Of a stretch of 64,000 nucleotides of DNA, positions 8,482-16,394 are shown piece after piece (position 1 is the first letter of the stretch; every line of letters starts with the position of its first letter). A model generated the notes under the pieces. The model was not told the origin of the DNA. It ran no database searches and was given only the letters and a program-made list of their open reading frames with translations. The DNA comes from Porphyromonadaceae bacterium UBA7048 (GTDB lineage Bacteria > Bacteroidota > Bacteroidia > Bacteroidales > Muribaculaceae). The stretch covers positions 16,751-80,750 of the forward strand of contig DLAL01000070.1 of the NCBI GenBank assembly GCA_002493945.1, given 5' to 3'. The position numbers and the translations under genes are program-made.

Positions 8482-9588
8482 ATGTCACGATTCATCACCC
8501 TGGCCATACACACCTACGAGAAAGCCCTTTCGCTCCGCACTCTTCTTGAGAACGAAGGCATCACTGTAGAGCTGCACAACGTCAATCTCGAGGACCCGCG
8601 GCTGTCGTCAGGCGTAAGAGTCCGTATACCCGAACACGACCTGCCGCTGGCTCTCCGGATAGTCGAGAACCGCGAGCTCTTCGCCGACAACGGTTCGCCT
8701 GACAGACCGGCCCACACCGTGCTCGTACCGGTCGACTTCAGCGAGCACTCCTACAATGCCGCCTGCGCGGCATGCGAGGTCGGACGCCGCCACAACGGGT
8801 CGATTACACTCCTCTACAGCTATCTCGACCCCTATCTGGCCGGAAAGGTGCAGCTGACCGACACCCTCTCATATGAGACGGGCGAACGCGGCGCACGTCA
8901 GCAGCTCGAAGGCGAGGCACGCAGACTGATGGACAACTTCGCCGAGCGTCTGCGCAGCCACATGAAGCGCGGCCACATACCTATCGTGAAAGTCAACCGC
9001 GAGGTGGCCGAAGGAGTCCCCGAGGACACCATAGTCGACTTCGCAAAAGCCTATACACCCAGGCTAATCGTGATGGGGACCCGCAGCGCCGAGCGAAAGC
9101 AGGCCGACATGATAGGCAGCGTCACCGCCGAAGTGCTCGACGAGGGCCGATTTACGGTTCTCACCGTGCCCGAGCCCCTCGACTGCGAGGCCGTGCTGAG
9201 TCCGCGACACATACTCTTCTTCAGCAATCTTGACCAGAATGACATACTGGCCATCGACACGCTCTACCGCCTCTTCGGCGACAACGAGAGCACTGTCACG
9301 CTGGCACAGATGCCGCGCAAGAACCGTTTCAGCGAGAGCGCTGCCGAAAAGGCGCTCAGCCGCCTTACTGAATACTGCGCCGAGAACTACAAGCAGTACC
9401 GCTTCGAGACAGCCCCCGTACGCATCACCGATGACGACGAATTCAGCCGTCTCCAGGACCGCTACGGGTTCGACCTTATAGTCCTGCCCAACCGCCGCCG
9501 CAACGCTTTGAGCCGCCTCATAAACCCCGGACTGGCTCACCGCATAATCTTCGGCAGCGACATACCGATGCTCGTCATACCCGTATAA
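8482..9588 (+). CDS. Universal stress protein with N-terminal DUF2007 domain
   Basis: The 368-residue protein starts with a DUF2007-type segment of about 65 residues (TLAIHTYEKALSLRTLLENEGI, ending in RIPEHDLPLALRIVE), followed by a USP domain from about residue 75 (VLVPVDFSEHSYNAACAACEVG; nucleotide-loop-like VMGTRSAERKQADMIGS) and a second, more divergent USP domain from about residue 235 to the end (LIVLPNRR...SDIPMLVIPV). Universal stress proteins bind ATP or AMP and modulate stress survival. The first copy retains a G-x-x-x-x-x-x-x-x-x-G-S type loop; the second lacks a clear one, so it may be a non-binding partner half. No membrane segments are seen. Confidence 0.85.
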   Translation: MSRFITLAIHTYEKALSLRTLLENEGITVELHNVNLEDPRLSSGVRVRIPEHDLPLALRIVENRELFADNGSPDRPAHTVLVPVDFSEHSYNAACAACEVGRRHNGSITLLYSYLDPYLAGKVQLTDTLSYETGERGARQQLEGEARRLMDNFAERLRSHMKRGHIPIVKVNREVAEGVPEDTIVDFAKAYTPRLIVMGTRSAERKQADMIGSVTAEVLDEGRFTVLTVPEPLDCEAVLSPRHILFFSNLDQNDILAIDTLYRLFGDNESTVTLAQMPRKNRFSESAAEKALSRLTEYCAENYKQYRFETAPVRITDDDEFSRLQDRYGFDLIVLPNRRRNALSRLINPGLAHRIIFGSDIPMLVIPV

Positions 9589-9602
9589 TCCGGAACAAAC
9601 CG

Positions 9603-10208
9603 ATGAAATCACTGTTACTCACATCACTGATGGCTCTCACAGCCATAGCCGCGCCGCTGACTTGCGCCGCACAGACTCAGGACATGAAAGACAACGAAAC
9701 ACTCGAAGTACTCAAGACCCGACGCTCCATACGCCGCTACACCACACAGATGCCTTCGCGCGAACTTCTCGACAAAGTGCTCGAAGCCGGCACATACGCT
9801 CCCACGGGCATGGGCAAGCAGTCGCCGATAATCGTGGCAGTCACTGACAAGGCCACTCGCGATAAACTGTCGGCCCTCAACGCCGCCGTGATGGGTGCCA
9901 AGAATGATCCCTTCTACGGCGCTCCGGTCGTGCTCGTCGTGTTGGCTGACCGCAATATAGGGACGTACGTCTACGATGGGTCGCTCGTAATGGGCAATCT
10001 GATGAATGCCGCCCACGCCGTAGGACTGGGTTCCTGCTGGATACACCGCGCCCGCGAGGTCTTCGACTCGCCCGAAGGGAAGGCTCTCCTCAAGGAATGG
10101 GGAATCGAAGGCGACTATGAAGGAATAGGCAACTGTATCATCGGTTACCCGGACCAGTCGCCTACTCCAAAACCGCGCAAAGCGGATTATATACGATATG
10201 TAGAATAA
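9603..10208 (+). CDS. Nitroreductase-family flavoprotein with signal peptide
   Basis: This 201-residue protein matches the NADH oxidase/nitroreductase fold: RRSIRRYTTQMPSRELLDKVLEAGTYAPTGMGKQ at the N-terminal FMN-binding half, LMNAAHAVGLGSCWIHRA in the middle and IGNCIIGYP near the end. The first 24 residues read as a Sec signal (MKSLLLTSLMALTAIAAPLTCAAQ). An alternative start at Met28 (base 9684) would give a cytoplasmic enzyme of normal length. The gene begins 14 bp after the stress-protein gene and ends exactly where the fucosidase stop codon begins on the other strand. Substrate unknown. Confidence 0.85.
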   Translation: MKSLLLTSLMALTAIAAPLTCAAQTQDMKDNETLEVLKTRRSIRRYTTQMPSRELLDKVLEAGTYAPTGMGKQSPIIVAVTDKATRDKLSALNAAVMGAKNDPFYGAPVVLVVLADRNIGTYVYDGSLVMGNLMNAAHAVGLGSCWIHRAREVFDSPEGKALLKEWGIEGDYEGIGNCIIGYPDQSPTPKPRKADYIRYVE

Positions 10209-12632
10209 TCAGAACCTGAGCGTCTCCGGCCGGCCGCCACGCAGCCTGACCGTACGGGATTCGCCATTGGCCGTCACTACCGTCTCGGTGTCAAAATCTG
10301 GGGTAAGGACGGCCTTTACTACGCGCCCGTTGTCCCAGAAGATGTCTACAGTGACGGCACCGCGTGCTCTCAGGCCTCGCACAGTGCCGCGCTTCCACGC
10401 CTGAGGCAGCGTCGGGAGCAGACGGATGACGTTGCCGTCGGACTGCAGGAGCATCTCTGCCACACCTGCCGTTCCGCCGAAATTGCCGTCAATCTGGAAC
10501 GGCGAGTGGGCGTCCAGCAGATTGGGATAGGTACCGCCGCCGCGACGTGCGTCAGGTCCATTGTATCCGTCGGGACTGACATAGCGCAGCAGCCTGCGGT
10601 ACATGCGGTAGGCACGGTCGCTGTCCAGCAGACGGGCGAATATGTTCACACGCCATCCCGCACTCCATCCGGTGGTCTCGAAGCCGCGCAGTTCAAGCGT
10701 GCGCGCACAGGCATCGGCAAGTTCGGGAGTCGTGAAGGGGGAGATGTGATGGCCGGGATACAGCCCGAAGAGATGCGACTGATGGCGGTGCGTCGGCTCG
10801 GCCTCCCCGAAGTCCTGCGCCCATTCCTGCAGCTGGCCTTTGGCTCCGATTTTATACGGAGCAAGTCGCGGCAGCACGACCTCTATCTCATCTGCAAACA
10901 TCTTGTCGCCGACTATGCGCGACGCTTTGAGAGCATCTTCAAGGCACTCGCGTATCATGGCGATATCCGACGTCGGACCTGTCGAGGTGGCGACTTTTCC
11001 TCCGCCGGGGAGAAGGAATTCGTTTTCGGGCGACGTGCCGGGCGATGTGGTGAGCACACCGTCGCGCTCGACGAGCCAGTCCAGACAGAATTCGGCCGCG
11101 CCTTTGAGGTAGACATAGTTCCGCTCAAGGAAGCTGCGGTCGAGCGTGAACGCATAGTGCTCCCATATGTGTGTGGCCACCCATGCGCCGCCCATGGTCC
11201 AGTTGGCCCACAGCGGACCGCCTTCATTGAGCCCGACAGGATTCGTCATGGCCCATATGTCGGAATTCTGGCCGAGATTCCAGCCGCGGCGCACGCCATA
11301 GAATGCCTTGGCCGAGCGCGCACCCGTGACTGACAGTCCTTTGATGTAGTCCAGCAGCGGCGTGTGCAGCTCGCTGAGATTGGTCACCTCGACCGGCCAG
11401 TAGTTCTCCTGAAGATTTATATTTGTGGTATAGTTCGAGCTCCACGGCGGCAGTATCTTTTCGTTCCACAGTCCCTGCAGATTGGCCGGGACACCCGGCG
11501 TCCGCGAACACGAGATGAGCAGATAGCGCCCGTACTGGAAGTAGAGCGCTTCGAGTTCGGGATTCACGGCAGCCGAATCGGTGTAGAGTTTCAGCTGGCG
11601 GTCGGTTGTCAGAGCCTTCATCGCAGGAGCTGTGGCTCCGAGATCAAGGTCAACACGACCGAAAAGACGTCCATAGTCCGCCAAATGCGCGTCGCGGAGC
11701 GTCTGTGCGCTCTTGCCCACGGCTTTCGTTGCATTCCGCGAGGCTATGGCGCGGCAGTCCTTGCCCTGCCGCACAGGGTCGCGGTCAAAGCCGTTGAAAC
11801 TTGTTTCAGCTCCGACGACAAGCAGTGCCTCCGGTGCGCCTGACACCTTTATCGAATTATCGGCGACAGTGACTGTTCCTTTTGGTGCCGACACGCGCAC
11901 GTCGGTGCGGAAGCGCATGCCGTGGCCGTCGGCATAAGTATGTTTCAGCGAGTCGGGTACGGCTCCGTAGTAGCACGGCAGCGATGTGGCGGCGGCATTA
12001 CCGTCAGCAAGCAGAGCCGCACTGCCCTCTCCGCTAACCTTGTGAGGCAGCTGTGACGAAAGAGATACACTGAAGTCAAGTCCAGCGGGATTGTCTGTCG
12101 ACAGCACCATGACGATGACCGAATCGGGCGAGGACACAAAGTATTCGCGCCGATAGTCGTAGCCGCCCGAGCGGAACGATACCGTGGCTATGGCCGAGCG
12201 TAGGTCGAGCTGACGCTGGTAACCCGTGGGGGCGTCAGGAAGGCCGAAGTCAACCAGAAGGTCGCCAAGCGGCTGATAATTCTCGCTGTAATGGCCCTGC
12301 AACTGCTTCTGAGCCTCCTCGGCAGCCTTATAGTCGCCGCGGTCGAGGCAGCGGCGCACCTCGGCGAGCGCACGGCTGTGGTCAGGCACGGCAAGCGTGT
12401 CCGGACCGCCCGTCCACAGCGTAATATCGTTGAGCGAAAGATGCTCGTGTGAGGGATTGCCGTAGACTGTCGCCCCGATTTTACCGTTGCCTATCACCAG
12501 AGCCTCCTCAAAGAATTCGGCAGGACGGTCATACTTCAGCAGAAGCTCACGGCTCTGAGCTGAAACACCTGACACTGAAAGCGAAAGCGCCGACGCTACG
12601 AAAATAAATTTGCAGGATTGGATAATATTCAC
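10209..12632 (-). CDS. GH95 alpha-L-fucosidase, secreted
   Basis: The 807-residue product is a glycoside hydrolase family 95 enzyme: GNGKIGATVYGNPSHEHLSLND near the N-terminus; TTNINLQENYWPVEV at about residue 402 with the Asn pair that polarises water in GH95; GTSPENEF at about 536 with the catalytic Glu; and HSPFQIDGNFGG at about 714 with the conserved Asp. The start chosen is a GTG at 12632, because it gives a clean signal peptide (CKFIFVASALSLSVSGVSAQ). The longer open frame reads backwards through the tRNA-Pro gene. GH95 enzymes release alpha-1,2-linked fucose from host glycans, fitting a gut or mucus habitat. No SusC/D genes are adjacent. Confidence 0.93.
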   Translation of the reverse strand: MNIIQSCKFIFVASALSLSVSGVSAQSRELLLKYDRPAEFFEEALVIGNGKIGATVYGNPSHEHLSLNDITLWTGGPDTLAVPDHSRALAEVRRCLDRGDYKAAEEAQKQLQGHYSENYQPLGDLLVDFGLPDAPTGYQRQLDLRSAIATVSFRSGGYDYRREYFVSSPDSVIVMVLSTDNPAGLDFSVSLSSQLPHKVSGEGSAALLADGNAAATSLPCYYGAVPDSLKHTYADGHGMRFRTDVRVSAPKGTVTVADNSIKVSGAPEALLVVGAETSFNGFDRDPVRQGKDCRAIASRNATKAVGKSAQTLRDAHLADYGRLFGRVDLDLGATAPAMKALTTDRQLKLYTDSAAVNPELEALYFQYGRYLLISCSRTPGVPANLQGLWNEKILPPWSSNYTTNINLQENYWPVEVTNLSELHTPLLDYIKGLSVTGARSAKAFYGVRRGWNLGQNSDIWAMTNPVGLNEGGPLWANWTMGGAWVATHIWEHYAFTLDRSFLERNYVYLKGAAEFCLDWLVERDGVLTTSPGTSPENEFLLPGGGKVATSTGPTSDIAMIRECLEDALKASRIVGDKMFADEIEVVLPRLAPYKIGAKGQLQEWAQDFGEAEPTHRHQSHLFGLYPGHHISPFTTPELADACARTLELRGFETTGWSAGWRVNIFARLLDSDRAYRMYRRLLRYVSPDGYNGPDARRGGGTYPNLLDAHSPFQIDGNFGGTAGVAEMLLQSDGNVIRLLPTLPQAWKRGTVRGLRARGAVTVDIFWDNGRVVKAVLTPDFDTETVVTANGESRTVRLRGGRPETLRF

Positions 12633-12640
12633 TAATTTTG
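12609..12640 (+). promoter_or_regulatory. Promoter of tRNA-Pro
   Basis: TTTG (12609-12612), 20 bp, TAATTTTG (12633-12640): an exact match to the Bacteroidetes TTTG / TAnnTTTG promoter, ending 10 bp before the mature tRNA 5' end. It overlaps the start of the fucosidase gene on the other strand. Confidence 0.85.
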
Positions 12641-12650
12641 CACGCGAATT

Positions 12651-12724
12651 CGGGGCGTAGCGCAGTCCGGTAGCGCGCCTGGTTTGGGACCAGGTGGTCG
12701 CAGGTTCGAATCCTGTCACCCCGA
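12651..12724 (+). tRNA. tRNA-Pro (anticodon TGG)
   Basis: The 74-nt gene folds as a full cloverleaf: acceptor CGGGGCG with CACCCCG, D arm GCGC/GCGC, anticodon stem CCTGG/CCAGG with loop TTTGGGA (anticodon TGG), and T arm GCAGG-TTCGAAT-CCTGT. The discriminator is A, and CCA is not encoded directly (CTCCA follows). Position 6:67 of the acceptor reads C opposite A, a single mismatch. Confidence 0.95.
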
Positions 12725-12736
12725 CTCCATGTAATG

Positions 12737-12782
12737 CGTTGGAACTTAACCGATTAGAGTTAAATTCCAACGTCTTTTCTTT
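12737..12782 (+). terminator. Terminator of tRNA-Pro
   Basis: A 14-bp stem with one mismatch is formed by 12737-12750 (CGTTGGAACTTAAC) and 12759-12772 (GTTAAATTCCAACG) around an 8-nt loop. It is followed by TCTTTTCTTT. Confidence 0.85.
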
Positions 12783-13059
12783 ATCTATATACATAATCCA
12801 TAGATTATTTAAGGTTCAAAATCATAATAAAAACTGCCGTTTCAGGCATATTTTAGCTCGATGTTTCAACTATGTTTCAACAGAATCGGCCAATTCTGAC
12901 AACATAGTTTAACAGAAAAATACTATAATGATTATAGACGAGAACGCCTGATTCCGGCGACGAGGTCGCTGAACTCAGGCATTTTTACATTTGTCATCAC
13001 AATTATTTCATTCAGTGTGTGTTTCTCATGGATTTGCAGGGAAGAAAAAGGATGACCTT
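12783..13059. other. Gene-free AT-rich stretch with several inverted and direct repeats
   Basis: No convincing gene is present; the frame 12694-12912 starts inside the tRNA and has no coding character. Visible structure: ATAATC/GATTAT with a 4-nt loop at 12793-12808; a tandem repeat ATGTTTCAAC at 12861-12870 and 12872-12881; a two-part hairpin at 12868-12909 (AACTATGTT/AACATAGTT outside CAGAAT/ATTCTG); and at 12946-12985 GCCTGA/TCAGGC around GCGAC-GAG-GTCGC, followed by ATTTTT, which looks like a + strand terminator. A small RNA or a relic of an element inserted by the tRNA are both possible. Confidence 0.45.
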
Positions 13060-13851
13060 CTATCTCTCCACAGGACGGTTGACGAAGTAATGAGCCGCTC
13101 CGACGAAGATGGCTCCGCCTACGATATTGCCTATGGTGGCAGGCAGGAGGTTGGTCACGAAGAGCTGCGACATCGTAATGTCCGCTCCCTGCATCATGGC
13201 CAGCGGTATGAAGAACATGTTCGCTATACAGTGCTCGAATCCGAGAGCGACGAAGGCCATGACGGGAATCTCGCAGGCAAGAAGTTTCTCGCCCAGACGA
13301 CGGCCGCTAAGGGCGAGCCACACAGCCAGACAGACGCACCAGTTGGCGCCGATGCCCTTGAGGAATATCACCCCGAATGACGCGGACACCTTGCCGACGG
13401 CTATGCGCTCGACAGCGGCAGCGTAAGGCTCGGAGGCGGTGAGACCTGTGAGATAGACCAGGAAGTAGGCCACGGCGAGACATCCTGCGAAGTTGGCGAG
13501 CCACACTACAGTCCAGTTACCGATGACACGGCCCACACCGATGCGGCGTTCGGCCATCGGCGGAATCAGCAGTGCGTTGTTGCCGGTGAAGAGGTCGGCA
13601 CCGAGTATCACCACGAGCATGAGGCCTATGGGAAAGACGAGACCGCTGAGGAAACGCTGCAGGCCGGGATTGGCTGCCGAAATCTCGGGAAAACCGAAGC
13701 CTATGATAATAGAAAGAACCCCGCCGAGAGCGATGTAGGCTCCGGCGAGGAATGCAGCCACAAGAAGACGTGGCAAAGGACGGGAGGCAGCTTTGGCATA
13801 GCCTGCTGCAGAGGCTGCCTGAAGAGTTTCTGGAGGTGTCTTTACAGACAT
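13060..13851 (-). CDS. Formate/nitrite transporter family channel
   Basis: This 263-residue protein has six predicted transmembrane helices and FNT signatures: LGADLFTGNNALL in the first half (the omega-loop region) and ALGFEHCIANMFFIPLAMM in the second, containing the conserved His of the FNT pore. FNT channels move formate, nitrite or hydrosulfide across the inner membrane as pentamers; which ion is carried cannot be told from this sequence, and neither a pyruvate-formate lyase nor a nitrite reductase gene is adjacent. It is monocistronic as far as visible, reading toward the repeat-rich stretch. Confidence 0.92.
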   Translation of the reverse strand: MSVKTPPETLQAASAAGYAKAASRPLPRLLVAAFLAGAYIALGGVLSIIIGFGFPEISAANPGLQRFLSGLVFPIGLMLVVILGADLFTGNNALLIPPMAERRIGVGRVIGNWTVVWLANFAGCLAVAYFLVYLTGLTASEPYAAAVERIAVGKVSASFGVIFLKGIGANWCVCLAVWLALSGRRLGEKLLACEIPVMAFVALGFEHCIANMFFIPLAMMQGADITMSQLFVTNLLPATIGNIVGGAIFVGAAHYFVNRPVER

Positions 13852-13899
13852 GTCAATTTAGCTGATGAATTGGCGACTGATAAAGAAGATAGATGTTAC

Positions 13900-14403
13900 T
13901 TACTGGTTGCGCGCGGCTTTGCGTCCGGCCTGCACACGGCGGTGATGACGCACGAGGCGCTGGGTGAACTCGCGCTCGGCCGATTTGAGCCTGAGCATCT
14001 GACGGGGCGTGAGCACTGCCTTGAATTTGTCGAAATACTCCATCTCGAGATTGCCTTCACGCTGCTTCTGAGAGAATACTGCGGCTGCAGCGGCCTCGAG
14101 TTCGGTTCCGGAGGCATCGGCATCAGCATTGACACGCCGTTCGAGCTCGCGGGTCTCTGCCCCTATCTGCATGAGGCTGTCGTCCATGGCATCGTAGATG
14201 GGGAAGAACTCACGCTGCTGCTCTTTGGTCAGACTGAGAGCCTTGGTGAGTATGTCGTGCTTGTAGGCACGCATCTCCGTGAGCACGCGGTCGCGCTCGT
14301 CGTCGTTGAGAGGCTGGGCCGACTGGGCGGACACGTACTGCGTCAGGGCTGCTGTGCCGAGGCAGATAATCAGTGCGCAATAGCGGAAAATTGATATGCT
14401 CAT
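13900..14403 (-). CDS. Spy/CpxP-like secreted protein of the ECF sigma cassette
   Basis: The 167-residue product has a signal peptide (CALIICLGTAALTQYVSAQ), then an all-helical body with the motif LTKEQQREFFPIYDAMDD followed by a long charged helix and KFKAVLTPRQMLRLKSAEREF. The repeated L-T-x-x-Q pattern is like LTxxQ motifs of Spy/CpxP periplasmic chaperone-like sensors. Its ATG overlaps the stop of the anti-sigma gene by 4 bp, making it the third gene of a sigma / anti-sigma / periplasmic protein cassette. By analogy it may bind misfolded protein or the anti-sigma domain; that is inference. Confidence 0.7.
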   Translation of the reverse strand: MSISIFRYCALIICLGTAALTQYVSAQSAQPLNDDERDRVLTEMRAYKHDILTKALSLTKEQQREFFPIYDAMDDSLMQIGAETRELERRVNADADASGTELEAAAAAVFSQKQREGNLEMEYFDKFKAVLTPRQMLRLKSAEREFTQRLVRHHRRVQAGRKAARNQ

Positions 14404-14900
14404 TCCGGTAAAAGGTAATCAGTTTGTTCGTCGGCCTCCATCACTCCGTCGGTAGAGAAGAACGCGTCGATAGCGGAATCGTTTTCGAAGGTACCGTCTT
14501 CAACCATCTCGTCGAACAGGTCCCACGAGTTGATATCGTCATAAATATAGTCATTCATGAACTGATCGTTGTCGAAGGCTTTGGCCAACACAGGGTTGGA
14601 GTCCATGGGTGACAGGCTCGTATGACGGCCGATAGACGCGAACATCTGCAGCATGCACCACACTCCGGCAAACATAGCGGCCATGTATACGTACGGCCGC
14701 ACCTTCTGCCAGAAGGTGCGGGGCTGCATCGCACGGTCGACTTCCTGCGGGTTCTCGATTTCAGCACGATACGGCAGGAGAGAGTCCATCTGTAGGGCAA
14801 AATCGTCGAAGTATCCGGCGGGTACTTTCATACCCGCACTCGGGACGGCCAGACCGCTCCGACGGGCTTTTTCAAGTATATTTTCGCTGGATTGTGCCAT
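14400..14900 (-). CDS. Putative single-pass anti-sigma factor
   Basis: This 166-residue protein has a cytoplasmic N-terminal segment of about 70 residues, one transmembrane helix (YVYMAAMFAGVWCMLQMF, about residues 70-87) and an acidic extracytoplasmic tail rich in Asp and Glu. The segment MKVPAGYFDDF near residue 25 resembles the short motif found in Bacteroidetes anti-sigma-like proteins. Location directly behind an ECF sigma gene and overlapping the Spy-like gene supports an anti-sigma role, although no zinc-binding ZAS motif (HxxxCxxC) is present. Confidence 0.7.
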   Translation of the reverse strand: MAQSSENILEKARRSGLAVPSAGMKVPAGYFDDFALQMDSLLPYRAEIENPQEVDRAMQPRTFWQKVRPYVYMAAMFAGVWCMLQMFASIGRHTSLSPMDSNPVLAKAFDNDQFMNDYIYDDINSWDLFDEMVEDGTFENDSAIDAFFSTDGVMEADEQTDYLLPE

Positions 14901-14945
14901 ATTTCATTAATGTTTGCTATTTTGACAGATTGCGGAAGCGTAGGT

Positions 14946-15506
14946 TTAATCGGCATCGTCAAAAAATTGCTCGATTTTCTTTGTCGCAAGGTGATAGGAG
15001 GCTTTCAGGGCGCCCACCGATGTGCCGAGAATCTCGGACATCTCCTCGTACTTCATGTCGTCGAAGTACTTCATGTTGAACATGAGGCGCTGCTTGTCTG
15101 GCAAGGTGGCGATAGCCTGCTGAAGACGTCGGGAAAGCTCGTCGCCGTCAAGGTCGCTGTCGGCAGTGGCTGTGCGTGCGGCCGATGCCTCCTCGTCGTC
15201 GAACGAAAGTGTCGTGCGACGGCGCTCACGCTCAAGGAAGCTGAGACTCTCATTGACGGCTATCTTGTAGAGCCATGTCGAGAGACGCGCGTCGCCACGG
15301 AAATTCTCGAGGTTGTTCCACGCCTTGAGAAAGGTGTTCTGAAGGATGTCGTTGGCATCGTCGTGGCTCTGCACCATGCGCCGTATCTGCCAGTACAAAG
15401 GCTCGGAATACAGTCTGACCACTTTCGAGAAAGCCTGACGCACCGTGGCCGGATCGCGCAGTTGCGCGGTCAGCTCTTCGTTTTCTTCAGGTTTCACGGA
15501 TGCCAT
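14946..15506 (-). CDS. ECF RNA polymerase sigma factor
   Basis: This 186-residue sigma-70 family protein of the extracytoplasmic-function group has only regions 2 and 4. Region 2 includes DDANDILQNTFLKAWNNLENF and DARLSTWLYKIAVNESLSFL; region 4 includes LPDKQRLMFNMKYFDDMKYEEM and a helix-turn-helix EILGTSVGALKASYHLATKKI. It heads a three-gene cassette with the anti-sigma and Spy-like genes and has a textbook promoter just upstream (15529-15560), which overlaps the end of the glycosyltransferase gene region. It probably controls an envelope stress response; targets are not in view. Confidence 0.93.
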   Translation of the reverse strand: MASVKPEENEELTAQLRDPATVRQAFSKVVRLYSEPLYWQIRRMVQSHDDANDILQNTFLKAWNNLENFRGDARLSTWLYKIAVNESLSFLERERRRTTLSFDDEEASAARTATADSDLDGDELSRRLQQAIATLPDKQRLMFNMKYFDDMKYEEMSEILGTSVGALKASYHLATKKIEQFFDDAD

Positions 15507-15528
15507 ACTTCTTAATTCAGATTTTCGT

Positions 15529-15560
15529 CAAAGTTACGGTTTTTTCGTCAGACGGGCAAA
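15529..15560 (-). promoter_or_regulatory. Promoter of the ECF sigma cassette
   Basis: Read on the - strand: TTTG at 15560-15557, 20 bp, TAACTTTG at 15536-15529, an exact Bacteroidetes housekeeping promoter. A short inverted repeat ACGGG-CAAAT-CCCGT (15552-15566) is centred on the -33 box. Confidence 0.75.
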
Positions 15561-15566
15561 TCCCGT

Positions 15567-16394
15567 TCACATATTTTTATATCCGAGCGAGCGGAAAAGT
15601 TCACGGTTCATGCGCCGGCGTTCGCTGTCGAAGAAGAATCCCCACTTTCGGAAATACCTCAACATATTCACGATGTGTATCTTACGCATACGCCGCGATG
15701 TCTTCGACTCGGCGCGGTGTGCGTGAACGATGGTAGCACCGGGATAATAGACCGTACGGTAGCAGCGGTGTATCCGCCGCGTCAGGTCGATATCCTCGGG
15801 ATACATGAAGAATCGCGGGTCAAAGAGACCCGTCTCGGCCAGAGCCGTGGTGCGGAGCAGCATGAAGCATCCGTGGTGATACGGCGCGTCGACGGTAGCC
15901 GCAGGGTCGCGGTCTGCGAGAATATATCTGCGCCGCCGAGCCGCGAACCATTTCTCGGGCAGGAATCCGCGCAGCACCATGTCGAAGGGCGTGGGCAAGG
16001 GATGGATGACGTACTGCTCGCGGCCGTCGGGATAGACCGTATGAGGGATGAGCTGGGCCACATCAGCGTGTCGGTCCATGTAAAGCACACAGGCATCAAG
16101 CACTCCGGAGTCGAAGTAAACGTCGCTGTTGATGACAAGGTGATAGTCTGCATCTGAATCGAGCGAGCGGCGCAGAGCGACATTATGCGCGTCGCCGTAG
16201 CCCGTATTGAGATGCGGCGTGTACGTGATTCTGTCGCCGTAGCCGCTGCAGATGGCGGCGATGTACGGCACCGAACTGTTGTCGACCACATGGACCGTCC
16301 TGACCGATGTCTCGCCGAGAAGCGCGTCAAGGCACTTACGCAGTTCGGACTCTTCGGTGCGGTATGTGACTATGGATACATCTACGATACTCAT
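15567..16394 (-). CDS. Family 2 glycosyltransferase
   Basis: The start at 16394 overlaps the U32 gene stop (ATGA); the longer frame from 16523 runs inside that gene and was rejected. The 275-residue product is a soluble GT2 enzyme: DVSIVTYRTEESELRKCLDAL, then HVVDNSS, the NTGYGDAHNVAL motif typical of rhamnosyl- and related transferases, VINSDVYF as the metal-binding DxD-like site, and a C-terminal FMYPEDIDLTRRIHR acid/acceptor motif followed by a basic tail. The donor and acceptor are unknown. It closes the FloA-CstA-PHP-U32 run, which otherwise contains no polysaccharide genes. Confidence 0.85.
   Translation of the reverse strand: MSIVDVSIVTYRTEESELRKCLDALLGETSVRTVHVVDNSSVPYIAAICSGYGDRITYTPHLNTGYGDAHNVALRRSLDSDADYHLVINSDVYFDSGVLDACVLYMDRHADVAQLIPHTVYPDGREQYVIHPLPTPFDMVLRGFLPEKWFAARRRRYILADRDPAATVDAPYHHGCFMLLRTTALAETGLFDPRFFMYPEDIDLTRRIHRCYRTVYYPGATIVHAHRAESKTSRRMRKIHIVNMLRYFRKWGFFFDSERRRMNRELFRSLGYKNM

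Noticed and set aside
12694..12912. 72-codon + strand frame starting inside tRNA-Pro
   Set aside because: It begins within the tRNA, crosses its terminator and has no recognisable sequence.
12651..13059. tRNA-Pro as an integration site of a mobile element
   Set aside because: No integrase gene or repeated copy of the tRNA 3' end is visible nearby. Only the structured repeats remain, kept as a separate finding.
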